A program made the position numbers and the translations under genes. This document shows, piece by piece, positions 1 to 7,280 of a stretch of DNA of 11,166 nt; position 1 is the first letter of the stretch, and each line of letters begins with the position of its first letter. Origin of the DNA: Ignavibacteria bacterium UBA2373 (GTDB lineage: Bacteria; Bacteroidota; Ignavibacteria; Kapaibacteriales; UBA961); contig DDTD01000053.1 of the NCBI GenBank assembly GCA_002344005.1, forward strand, positions 1-11,166. The letters are read 5' to 3'. The notes under the pieces are model-generated. The model did no database searches and had not been told where the DNA came from. It saw only the letters and a program-made list of their open reading frames with translations.

Positions 1-1587
1 AAAAAGAATATCACTTCGTTGGATTTTTCAAAGAATAATACATTCTTAATGTTTACTTCAAATAACAACGTATTCTCTTATGAAATTTCGGATAGAGCAT
101 ATAAGTTATTATTAGTAGATAGTAATTTTTTTTATTCTGGTTATCTGTATGATAACAAAGCTGTTGTGTTGTCGAAAATTTATACAAAAGATGTTGCTAA
201 AAATGGAGCTTATTCTACTTCAATACAAAGACCTTCTGTACGTTACCGATTACTTGATTTAAACTCAGGTAAGATTGTCTCTTCAAAAATATTTCCATTT
301 TTGTTAGAACATTATGAAGTAGAGCCATACTGGTGGAGTATGCATAAAATTAATGAAGAAACGTGTCAGTATTCTGTTTCTTTTTCTCTTTCGCGCGATT
401 GGTTTGCAATTTCGGCGAATGTTTTCTCAGAATATAGGTCTTCGGGTATGCTTGATATAGATAAATTTAGCACACGTGGAGATATTCTCCATTTCGATAT
501 CAATAATTTGATATCCTTGGATAATCGTACCACCGATAAACCGAATCCTTGTGTATCGTATCTTCGCTCACCTATAACATCCTTAGATATTGAGAAGAAT
601 GGGAAATATATAGCTGCAAGTACAGACCGATTTTATGATCGTCTCGGAGAATGTGCTCCCTATCCTCCCGCAATTCTCATTTCTGAAAAGGGAACAAAAA
701 CAGTGCTTAAAACACTCAATGATAATACTTCCTGCGTGCGTTACAGCGTTGATGGTTATCATCTATGGACTACGAATGGAATATGGGATATAGACAGTAA
801 TCGCAGAGTTGTGACTTTACAATCCGGGTTAAAAGGTCAATTTGAAGTTCTGCCCGATGGCGATCATGTTGTTGCCGTATCACCCCCGGTAAAGAATGCC
901 GTCGCGGGTATCTATAGCATGCGTGAACAACAGTGGAAAGCCTATTTTTATGGAAGCACTGCTTTAGGGATTATAGATGTGAGCGCAATGGCTGTATCAT
1001 CCGATGGAAAGTATTGCGCACTCGGTTCAAGTACTGGTAGTGTTTCCTTGTGGCAGATACCGACATTATCAGTGAAGCCGGTGGCAGATTTTCGTAGTAC
1101 GAAGCGTCGCGTTTATGTGGGCGATACGGTGCAATTTTTTAATATGAGTGTGCCCTATAATGGTGACTTGAGTTATGAATGGGATTTTGGTGATGGAACT
1201 AAGTCCGAAGAACGTGACGCATTGCATCTCTATCGCAAACCGGGAATCTATACCGTGGGATTGCGCATACGTAATAGAGAAGGGGAAGAATCGGAGAAAC
1301 GGAAGTTAGAGTATATAGAAGTAGAATCAGCGAATAGGGTAGAGTCTTCGAATGAATTGTCTGTTCGGGTGTATCCTAATCCCTGCGATGATCTACTCTA
1401 TGTGGACTACAATGGTGTTTATGATGTGATGATATATGATGTACAAGGAAATGAAGTGTGTAAGTCTTTACAAAAAAATAACTTGTGTTCTATTGATACT
1501 CATTCATTTTCGCATGGATTGTATAGTGTCAAATTGCGTACAGACTCCGGTTTGTTCTTTTTCCGCTGTATAATTACACATAAATAA
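1..1587 (+). CDS. Secreted WD40-like / PKD-domain protein with T9SS C-terminal sorting signal (5' partial)
   Basis: The reading frame is open from the first base, so the gene starts upstream of the window. The first in-frame TTG (19) lies inside a WD40-like strand pattern (ITSLDFSKNN) and is not a credible start. The N-terminal ~350 residues read as degenerate beta-propeller repeats: ITSLDFSKN near base 13, ITSLDIEKNGKYIAAS near 574, and VSAMAVSSDGKY with SVSLWQIP near 979-1068. A PKD domain follows (about 1084-1326) with the diagnostic WDFGDGT at 1180-1200 and a YTVGLRIRN strand. The last ~75 residues (1357-1584) are a type A T9SS sorting domain: VYPNPCDDLLYVDY, MIYDVQGNEV, then SHGLYSVKL. 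Such proteins are exported by Sec and then carried across the outer membrane by the type IX system, where the C-terminal domain is removed. The domain order is seen in the sequence; surface or secreted location is inferred from the family. The ligand or function is unknown. Confidence 0.85.
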   Translation, partial: KKNITSLDFSKNNTFLMFTSNNNVFSYEISDRAYKLLLVDSNFFYSGYLYDNKAVVLSKIYTKDVAKNGAYSTSIQRPSVRYRLLDLNSGKIVSSKIFPFLLEHYEVEPYWWSMHKINEETCQYSVSFSLSRDWFAISANVFSEYRSSGMLDIDKFSTRGDILHFDINNLISLDNRTTDKPNPCVSYLRSPITSLDIEKNGKYIAASTDRFYDRLGECAPYPPAILISEKGTKTVLKTLNDNTSCVRYSVDGYHLWTTNGIWDIDSNRRVVTLQSGLKGQFEVLPDGDHVVAVSPPVKNAVAGIYSMREQQWKAYFYGSTALGIIDVSAMAVSSDGKYCALGSSTGSVSLWQIPTLSVKPVADFRSTKRRVYVGDTVQFFNMSVPYNGDLSYEWDFGDGTKSEERDALHLYRKPGIYTVGLRIRNREGEESEKRKLEYIEVESANRVESSNELSVRVYPNPCDDLLYVDYNGVYDVMIYDVQGNEVCKSLQKNNLCSIDTHSFSHGLYSVKLRTDSGLFFFRCIITHK

Positions 1588-1644
1588 TGGACGATTGTGA
1601 TTATGTTGTCAAATAATAACATGGGCTATCAGAGAATATGGTTG

Positions 1645-1652
1645 TAATTTTG
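1645..1652 (+). promoter_or_regulatory. Candidate Bacteroidota-type -7 element upstream of pstS
   Basis: TAATTTTG matches the Bacteroidota -7 consensus TAnnTTTG exactly and lies 55 bases before the pstS ATG. No TTTG -33 element sits at the expected distance. Upstream there is an ATGTT-N10-AACAT inverted repeat at 1603-1622, and TTGTCAA (1606) resembles half of a Pho box. If PhoB-type activation replaces the -33 element, this arrangement would make sense, but that is inference from short matches. Confidence 0.3.
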
Positions 1653-1660
1653 CAGAATTA

Positions 1661-1683
1661 GCAGCAGAGTGCTGTGTTTTTTT
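1661..1683 (+). terminator. Possible weak intrinsic terminator after the WD40/PKD gene
   Basis: GCAGCA, loop GAG, TGCTGT forms a six-pair stem (one G-T wobble), followed by G and seven Ts. It lies 73 bases after the stop of the preceding gene. It also falls inside the presumed pstS leader if the promoter at 1645 is real, so it could instead be a 5' mRNA hairpin. The stem is short and the call is weak. Confidence 0.35.
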
Positions 1684-1706
1684 GACATATTCATTACGTG
1701 TATTTT

Positions 1707-2540
1707 ATGAAACTACGAGGTTTTTTTGTACTCGCTTTCACACTTCTTCTTACATCGGCAGCATTTGTTCCCAAAAAGACAATCACAATCAAGGGTTCTG
1801 ATACCATGGTGATACTCTGTCAGCGATGGAGTGAAAAATATTCAGAAAAGAATCAAAATGTGCAGTTTCAAGTAACCGGTGGCGGCTCAGGAACAGGCAT
1901 AGCTGCTCTTATCAATGGTACGACAGATATATGCGCATCAAGTCGTCCGATTAAACCTGCGGAAGTAGAGCAATTGAAAACCAAGTTCAATACCAAAGGC
2001 ATAGAAGTCAAAGTCGCTCGTGACGGTCTCTCTATTTATGTTCATAAGTCTAATCCTGTCAAAAAATTAACAATTGAACAGGTTATGAAAATTTTTACAG
2101 GCAAAATCACCAACTGGAAAGAATTGGGCGGACCTGATAAAAAAATCATGCTTTATAGTCGTGAAAATAACTCGGGTACTTATGAATTTTTCAAAGAACA
2201 TGTTCTCAATAAACAAGATTTTGATTCGCGCGCTCAGCACATGCCCGGTACAGCCGCTGTAGTGAATGCAGTTGCCAAAGATGTCAATGGCATTGGTTAT
2301 GGTGGTGCTGCTTATGGTAAAGACATCAAAGAACTTGCCATTGCCTCCGGTGCGGGCAAAGAGTATGTGATACCAAATGAAGCTAATATTCTTTCCGGTA
2401 AATACCCTATCTCAAGGTTTCTGTACTTTTACTTAAAAGAACGTCCGCAAAATGAAATGAAAGCGTTTATTGATTGGGTAATTGCTAAAGATGGACAAAA
2501 AGTAGTAAATGAAGTCGGTTATTTCCCTATAAAGAAATAA
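1707..2540 (+). CDS. pstS: Phosphate ABC transporter, periplasmic substrate-binding protein PstS
   Basis: This is the periplasmic binding protein that captures orthophosphate and delivers it to the PstCA channel. I chose ATG 1707 (277 aa) over the in-frame GTG at 1698 because it gives a standard signal peptide: a short basic MKLR, a hydrophobic stretch to about residue 17, then TSAA. The mature part has the phosphate-binding protein family pattern: GSDT (30-33), GGGSGTG (58-64), ASSRPIK (77-83), ARDG (104-107), SRENNSGTY (151-159), GIGYGG (195-200) and YPISRFLYFY (233-242). The length fits the shorter PstS class common outside Enterobacteria. No Shine-Dalgarno site is visible. It is the first gene of the pst cluster and is separated from pstC by a terminator-like hairpin, as expected for a binding protein needed in excess. 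Induction by phosphate starvation is known for the family but not shown here. Confidence 0.95.
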   Translation: MKLRGFFVLAFTLLLTSAAFVPKKTITIKGSDTMVILCQRWSEKYSEKNQNVQFQVTGGGSGTGIAALINGTTDICASSRPIKPAEVEQLKTKFNTKGIEVKVARDGLSIYVHKSNPVKKLTIEQVMKIFTGKITNWKELGGPDKKIMLYSRENNSGTYEFFKEHVLNKQDFDSRAQHMPGTAAVVNAVAKDVNGIGYGGAAYGKDIKELAIASGAGKEYVIPNEANILSGKYPISRFLYFYLKERPQNEMKAFIDWVIAKDGQKVVNEVGYFPIKK

Positions 2541-2600
2541 TGATATTTGTGCTGTGTTTTTTCACAGTAAATTGCAGTCGAAATTATTATCAATGCTTAT

Positions 2601-2629
2601 TCCGCTGCATTGTTATGCGGCGGATTTTT
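2601..2629 (+). terminator. Intrinsic terminator / attenuator between pstS and pstC
   Basis: TCCGCTGCAT (2601-2610), loop TGTT, ATGCGGCGGA (2615-2624) makes a ten-pair stem with a single T-G wobble, followed directly by five Ts. A smaller hairpin, CTGTG-T6-CACAG (2552-2567), sits just before it and could protect the pstS mRNA 3' end. This is the only strong terminator within the pst cluster. It should give an abundant pstS transcript with partial read-through into pstCAB-phoU. A separate promoter in the 41 bases before pstC cannot be excluded. Confidence 0.75.
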
Positions 2630-2670
2630 GCTGAACACTAAAGACTTATTGCATACTATTTATTTATTGC

Positions 2671-3891
2671 ATGGCACCTCAATCAACAGGTTCACATCCT
2701 TTCCGTCGTCGTAAAAGACATATTGGTGAGCGGATTGCCGAATTTTTGATACGTCTAACGGCATCTGTTTCTATCTTGATGATTTTCCTCATTTTAGTCT
2801 TTGTTCTGCGTGAAGCATGGGGCATTGTTTCTTATTTAAGTGGTTCGTCGCCAACTGCTCAAACTGAGGTTACTGTCCACAAATCTAATACTGATGCACC
2901 CGAAACGTATGGGGACAGTCAACCGGATTCCTATGGTGAAGAACCCGCTCCGGCAAATGAACCCGAATCCTATAATCCTGATGTTCAGGAAACCATCACC
3001 GACACTTCCGGAATTGTCCCGACTGAAACTTCTTCTTCCGATGAACCCGAATCCTATAATCCAGATGTTACTGACTATACTGCAACGGATGCAGGAACAG
3101 AAAAAGAATCGGAGCCGCTCATAACGAAAACATTGTCTCAGAACATTGTCGGTGAAGTGTGGCAACCGATTTCGTCTGAACCCAAATACGGTATAATGCC
3201 TCTTATACTTGGAACAGCAAAAACGACATTTCTTGCTATACTTATTGCAGCACCTTTAGCTATCCTTGCAGCTATTTATACGGCATTTTTTGCGCCGCGT
3301 CGCTTACGCGAAATAATGAAGCCGGTCATAGAATTGCTTGCAGGTTTTCCTTCCGTTGTTGTTGGGTTTTTCTGTTTAATGCTTGTTGCGGATTTTGTAC
3401 AATCTACATTTGGCGTTGAGTATAGATTAAATGCCATTGTTGGCGGTATAGGTCTTGCCATTGCAATTGTGCCGGTTATATTTACCATCACAGAAGATTC
3501 CTTGATGTCGGTGCCAAAAACATATCGCGAAGCATCGCTTGCACTTGGCGCAACTGAGTGGCAAACAGCTTTTAAGGTTATGCTTCCTGCGGCTTTACCC
3601 GGTGTTGTCGCGGCTGTTCTTTTGGGTGTGGGACGTGCATTCGGTGAAACCATGATTGCTTTAATGGCAACAGGAAATGCGGCAGTCTATTCGGGTAGTA
3701 TGCTTGAACCTGTGAGAACATTAGCTGCAACTATCGGTGCGGAAATGGGCGAAGTAATCTGGGGATCTTTGCATTACAATATACTTTTTATGCTTGGGGT
3801 ATTGCTCTTTCTTGTAAGTTTTACAATCAATGCTTTGACAGAATTTTTTGTGAAAGGTATGTTAGCAAAAAAATTCCAAGGAGAGGCATAA
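2671..3891 (+). CDS. pstC: Phosphate ABC transporter permease PstC with extended periplasmic insert
   Basis: This is one of the two inner-membrane channel subunits of the phosphate importer. At 406 aa it is longer than the usual ~300 aa PstC. A basic cytoplasmic start (RRRKRH, 12-17) leads into TM1 (about 29-55). Residues ~57-150 then form an acidic, Pro/Ser/Thr-rich, apparently disordered segment. The canonical permease begins near EVWQPISSEPKYGIMPLILGT (162-182; the GT opens the family's permease domain). The ABC-permease EAA loop, which contacts PstB, is at 286-310 (YREASLALGATEWQ ... MLPAALPG), followed by GVGRAFGETM (319-328). By the usual topology the insert is periplasmic, near where PstS docks. 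ATG 2671 has no clear Shine-Dalgarno. The gene lies four bases upstream of pstA. Function is certain by family; the role of the insert is unknown. Confidence 0.95.
   Translation: MAPQSTGSHPFRRRKRHIGERIAEFLIRLTASVSILMIFLILVFVLREAWGIVSYLSGSSPTAQTEVTVHKSNTDAPETYGDSQPDSYGEEPAPANEPESYNPDVQETITDTSGIVPTETSSSDEPESYNPDVTDYTATDAGTEKESEPLITKTLSQNIVGEVWQPISSEPKYGIMPLILGTAKTTFLAILIAAPLAILAAIYTAFFAPRRLREIMKPVIELLAGFPSVVVGFFCLMLVADFVQSTFGVEYRLNAIVGGIGLAIAIVPVIFTITEDSLMSVPKTYREASLALGATEWQTAFKVMLPAALPGVVAAVLLGVGRAFGETMIALMATGNAAVYSGSMLEPVRTLAATIGAEMGEVIWGSLHYNILFMLGVLLFLVSFTINALTEFFVKGMLAKKFQGEA
2957..3069 (+). repeat. Two 29-bp direct repeats within the pstC periplasmic insert
   Basis: Copies at 2957-2985 and 3041-3069 differ at one base (CCTGATG versus CCAGATG) and lie 84 bases (28 codons) apart. 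Both encode EPESYNPDV. Looser relatives PETYGDS and PDSYGEE precede them, so the insert looks like a family of short acidic-Ser/Thr-Tyr units. The near-identity at DNA level suggests recent duplication rather than selection on protein sequence alone. Confidence 0.85.
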
Positions 3892-3895
3892 TAGT

Positions 3896-4837
3896 ATGGC
3901 AACTTTACGACATTCCGGAACAACACGCAGCGAACTGAATAAAAAGCTTTTTGGCTATTTTGCCGTTGGTATAACCGTCATTGGTGGTTTTGTAGTGTTT
4001 GGAACAGCATTGTTTATGTTGTTACATTTTCTTGTTAAAGGGCTGCCGCATATTTCTTGGGAATTTCTTAGCCAGGCACCACGCAATAATAATACCGAGG
4101 GGGGCATTTTTCCTGCTATTTATGGCACTACATTTTTAGTGCTCACTATGGCATTGCTCGGAGTGCCTGTAGGTACTGCAACTGCTTTATATTTAACGGA
4201 ATATGCGAAACAAAATTCATTTTTTGCCAAAAGTGTACGATTTGCCGTTAATACACTCGCCGGTGTTCCTTCCATAGTTTTCGGCTTATTCGGTGTGGGC
4301 TTCTTTGTGCAATTTGTGGGCGGTGGGCTTGATGGTCTGATAGGAAAAGGCGGCAGCAGTGCTGTTTTTGGTCATCCGGCATTGATTTGGGCTTCTGCAA
4401 CATTGTCCGTGCTTACATTGCCGGTGGTCATCGTGTCGGTTGAGGAAGCATTACGCGCTGTGCCTCGCGAATTGCGGGAAGCATCGTTGGCATTAGGGGC
4501 AACAAAATGGCAAACTATCTGGAAAATAGTATTGCCAAACTCACTTACGGGTATTCTGACAGGTTCTATTTTGGCTGTAGGGCGTGGTGCAGGCGAGGTT
4601 GCGCCGATTATTTTTGTAGGGGCAGTGTATTCTTTACCGGAGTTACCAACTTCTGTCACTGATCAATTTATGCACCTTGGCTATCACCTTTTTGTGTTGG
4701 CAACGCAATCGCCGGACGTAGAAGCCGCAGCTCCTCAACAATATGCAACGACGGTAGTCTTGCTATTATTGACATTTGGTCTGAATTTTACGGCAACAAT
4801 CATACGTTCTCGCATACGAAAAAAACGTCTTGCTTAA
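3896..4837 (+). CDS. pstA: Phosphate ABC transporter permease PstA
   Basis: This is the second channel subunit of the phosphate importer, in the inner membrane. It has 313 aa, with a first membrane segment at about 22-46, the PstA pattern GTATALYLTEYA (93-104), VNTLAGVPSIVFGLFG (118-133), and the EAA loop at 191-218 (ELREASLALGATKW ... IVLPNSLTG), followed by AVGRGAGEVAPI (227-238). The last membrane segment (about 284-303) ends in a basic tail, RSRIRKKRLA. The start is fixed by a good Shine-Dalgarno, AAGGAGAGG (3878-3886), nine bases before ATG. It begins four bases after the pstC stop, so the two permease genes are surely cotranscribed and probably translationally coupled. Confidence 0.95.
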   Translation: MATLRHSGTTRSELNKKLFGYFAVGITVIGGFVVFGTALFMLLHFLVKGLPHISWEFLSQAPRNNNTEGGIFPAIYGTTFLVLTMALLGVPVGTATALYLTEYAKQNSFFAKSVRFAVNTLAGVPSIVFGLFGVGFFVQFVGGGLDGLIGKGGSSAVFGHPALIWASATLSVLTLPVVIVSVEEALRAVPRELREASLALGATKWQTIWKIVLPNSLTGILTGSILAVGRGAGEVAPIIFVGAVYSLPELPTSVTDQFMHLGYHLFVLATQSPDVEAAAPQQYATTVVLLLLTFGLNFTATIIRSRIRKKRLA

Positions 4838-4871
4838 TAACAGATATTCTCAAAACTACGAAATCTCATAT

Positions 4872-5642
4872 ATGGCAAAAGAACAGGATCACAGTAAAAT
4901 CCACACCAAGGATTTTAATTTTTATTATGGCGATAATCGCGCTTTGCATAATATCTCCGTCGAAATTCCCGAACATAAAGTCGTGGCATTTATCGGACCT
5001 TCCGGCTGCGGCAAATCCACATTTCTTCGTTCAATGAATCGTATGAATGATGTTATTGACGGCACTCGCACAGAAGGCATCATTCAAATCAATGGTATTG
5101 ATATTTATGATAAAACGGTGGATGTGGTCGAATTACGCAAATTAGTCGGCATGGTGTTCCAAAAACATATACCCTTCCCCAAATCTATCTATGATAATGT
5201 TGCTTATGGATTATATCTTGGTGGTAAAAAGCCCAAATCCGAAGTTGATGATATAGTAGAACAGAGTTTGCGCCGTTCAGCATTATGGGAAGAAGTCAAA
5301 GATCGTTTGCAAGATTCAGCAATGAGTTTATCGGGCGGTCAGCAACAACGCCTTTGTATTGCTCGTGCTGTTGCCGTAGATCCGGAAGTCTTGCTTATGG
5401 ATGAACCATGTTCTGCCTTAGATCCTATATCTACCGCTAAAATTGAAGAGCTCATAGGCGAATTGAAAGATACCTATACCATAATTATCGTTACCCATAA
5501 TATGCAACAAGCTGCACGCGTCAGTGATTATACTGGATTTTTCTATATGGGTAATCTCGTCGAATTCGACAAAACACGCTCAATTTTCACGACACCGGCA
5601 AAAAAAGAAACAGAAGATTATATCACAGGGCGCTTTGGTTAA
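4872..5642 (+). CDS. pstB: Phosphate ABC transporter ATP-binding protein PstB
   Basis: This is the cytoplasmic ATPase that drives phosphate import through PstCA. I chose ATG 4872 (256 aa, the normal PstB length). The in-frame TTG at 4830 would add 14 residues and overlap pstA by eight bases. Key sites: Walker A GPSGCGKST (42-50), Q-loop Gln97 in GMVFQ, ABC signature LSGGQQQR (153-160), Walker B LLMDEP (174-179) followed by the PstB-specific CSALDPIST (180-188), and H-loop His209 in IIVTHN. The C-terminal ITGRFG is typical. One oddity: the segment after the Q-loop reads QKHIPFPKS, where PstB proteins usually have QKPxPFPxS. All catalytic residues are present, so the protein should be active. 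Confidence 0.96.
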   Translation: MAKEQDHSKIHTKDFNFYYGDNRALHNISVEIPEHKVVAFIGPSGCGKSTFLRSMNRMNDVIDGTRTEGIIQINGIDIYDKTVDVVELRKLVGMVFQKHIPFPKSIYDNVAYGLYLGGKKPKSEVDDIVEQSLRRSALWEEVKDRLQDSAMSLSGGQQQRLCIARAVAVDPEVLLMDEPCSALDPISTAKIEELIGELKDTYTIIIVTHNMQQAARVSDYTGFFYMGNLVEFDKTRSIFTTPAKKETEDYITGRFG

Positions 5643-5687
5643 GTTTTACCGCATATTTTTGCTACATTTTTACGGGATATATACACT

Positions 5688-6416
5688 ATGCATCGCTCAT
5701 TTGAAGATGATCTTGATAAACTCAGAACGCGTTTGATACGCATGGGAAGTTTGGTGGAAGAGCAAGTAGAACTCTCTTTTCGTGCCTTTTTAGATAATAA
5801 TGCGGAATTGGCGAAGCTGATTCGCGACCGTGATGATAAAGTTGATAAACTTGACATCAAAATTGACAAACAATGCCAAAAAATATTCGCTTTGCAGCAG
5901 CCGGTTGCGCGCGATTTACGTTTGTTGCTGTCCGCTTTGAAGATTAACAATGAGCTTGAACGAATCGGCGATGTTGCTGTGGGAATATCATCAATGATCC
6001 TTGATGGCTATCCGATGGCTGATTTGGCAAAAGAATTTAATTTGGACACCATGACAAAAGCAACCTATAAAATGGTGAAAGCCAGCTTAGATGCTTTTGT
6101 AAACAATGATCCCGATTTAGCTCGACATATCTTACCTTCGGATGGTAAAATTGATGAGATGGAACGTTCAATTTCTGCTGATGTGGTACTTGCTATGAAA
6201 GAGAATCCTTCTCTCATTGAACGTGGGGTGCGCTTCCTTGAAGTGCTTTCCAAAGTGGAGAGAATGGCTGATCATGCCACTAATATTGCAGAGTGCGTCA
6301 TTTTCCTCATTGAAGCACGTATGGTCAGACATTTGTCTGTTGATGAAATATTAAGCCAAACAGGGGAAGTGCATAATGAAGCCGATAATGATACATATTC
6401 GGATGACGGTTTGTAA
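5688..6416 (+). CDS. phoU: Phosphate signalling protein PhoU
   Basis: PhoU is a peripheral cytoplasmic protein that restrains the Pst transporter and passes its state to the PhoR/PhoB sensor pair; loss typically causes uncontrolled phosphate uptake. The 242 aa form two three-helix PhoU repeats, about 9-105 and 120-212. Each carries its metal-site motif: NELERIGDVAVGIS (88-101) and KVERMADHATNIAE (189-202). The N-terminal FEDDLDKLRTRLIRMG is characteristic. It starts 45 bases after pstB with no terminator between, the standard last position of a pst operon. No phoR or phoB is present in the window. The acidic, polar C-tail (VHNEADNDTYSDD) is variable in the family. Confidence 0.95.
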   Translation: MHRSFEDDLDKLRTRLIRMGSLVEEQVELSFRAFLDNNAELAKLIRDRDDKVDKLDIKIDKQCQKIFALQQPVARDLRLLLSALKINNELERIGDVAVGISSMILDGYPMADLAKEFNLDTMTKATYKMVKASLDAFVNNDPDLARHILPSDGKIDEMERSISADVVLAMKENPSLIERGVRFLEVLSKVERMADHATNIAECVIFLIEARMVRHLSVDEILSQTGEVHNEADNDTYSDDGL

Positions 6417-6443
6417 AGTACTGCGTATAATAATTTGAAATTT

Positions 6444-7268
6444 ATGGATTTGTTGTGGTTTAAATCTGTACATTCCATGCGCTGTTTCGGTGTAGCATGT
6501 TTTCTTTTGCTTTTGGGGACTCAACTTTCTTTAGCCCAAAAAGTCAAAAAAACAGTATCCATTTCATTTTCCCATCAGTTATTTGATTCCTTATTGCAAC
6601 ACAATGTCCGCGGCGGTGAGCCATATTATCAAGGATTTGACACACCGACATTTTACCGTTATTGTGATTCTCTTGCCACAGTGCACTTAGATAAGTTGCA
6701 TGACAATGAGAAAACTGCTTTTTGGTTGAATGCCATTAACAGTTGTGTTATCAGAGCTATTCTTTTGCGCAAAGGTATGCGTTCATTGGCGAATTATCCT
6801 GATTTTTATACACGGGATACATTTGTGATTGCAGGGTACAGAAATTCTTTAAGTGGATTAATTTCTAAGGCATTATCGCTACATCCCCATCCTTATTTCG
6901 TTTTTGGTATCTTTCATGGCGCAAAAAGTGATCCTCCTTTAGTATCAAGGGCTTTTCATCCTCATAATGTTGAATCGGTACTCAGATCGCATATTCGTAC
7001 CTATTTGCGTTCCGACGATGGAGCCATACTTGATATTCGTGCAAATGTACTTTCTTTACCATTGATTTTTAAACGATACAGCGAACTGTGGGGCACGGAT
7101 AAAAAAAAATTACTTGTCTTTGTTCGCCAATTTTTACCACCTGAAGCAGAAGCATATTGTGCCGTTCATGGCGATTCTTTGATTGTGCAGTATAGCCCGG
7201 ACAATCCTTTGCTCTTGTATCGTCAATCATCACCAAAACAAGGTACTATCAAACCGTGGGACAAGTAA
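6444..7268 (+). CDS. Exported DUF547-domain protein
   Basis: The family is conserved in many bacteria and plants but its activity is unknown. DUF547 marks visible here are EKTAFWLNAINSCVIRA (89-105), the central HGAKSDPPL, and the later NVLSLPLIFKRYSELWG. A signal peptide is clear: hydrophobic CFGVACFLLLLG followed by QLSLAQ, so the mature protein acts outside the cytoplasm. ATG 6444 gives 274 aa; ATG 6477 (MRCFGV) would give a more compact signal peptide and is an equally good start. The central motif in most relatives I know is of the form CAxxSCPPL; here both cysteines are replaced (FHGAKSDPPL). The gene begins 27 bases after phoU and ends 12 bases before the prenyltransferase gene, so it is probably in the same transcript as one or both. 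Confidence 0.8.
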   Translation: MDLLWFKSVHSMRCFGVACFLLLLGTQLSLAQKVKKTVSISFSHQLFDSLLQHNVRGGEPYYQGFDTPTFYRYCDSLATVHLDKLHDNEKTAFWLNAINSCVIRAILLRKGMRSLANYPDFYTRDTFVIAGYRNSLSGLISKALSLHPHPYFVFGIFHGAKSDPPLVSRAFHPHNVESVLRSHIRTYLRSDDGAILDIRANVLSLPLIFKRYSELWGTDKKKLLVFVRQFLPPEAEAYCAVHGDSLIVQYSPDNPLLLYRQSSPKQGTIKPWDK

Positions 7269-7280
7269 ACATATCATACA

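Noticed and set aside
1698..1706. GTG start for pstS
   Set aside because: It adds only MYF ahead of a typical signal peptide start at ATG 1707.
2836..3165. Open frames on both strands inside pstC, including a 109-aa minus-strand frame
   Set aside because: They are shadows of the low-complexity repeat insert; pstC itself continues intact through the region.
4830..4871. TTG start for pstB overlapping pstA
   Set aside because: The extra 14 residues are not part of the PstB family and ATG 4872 gives the normal length.
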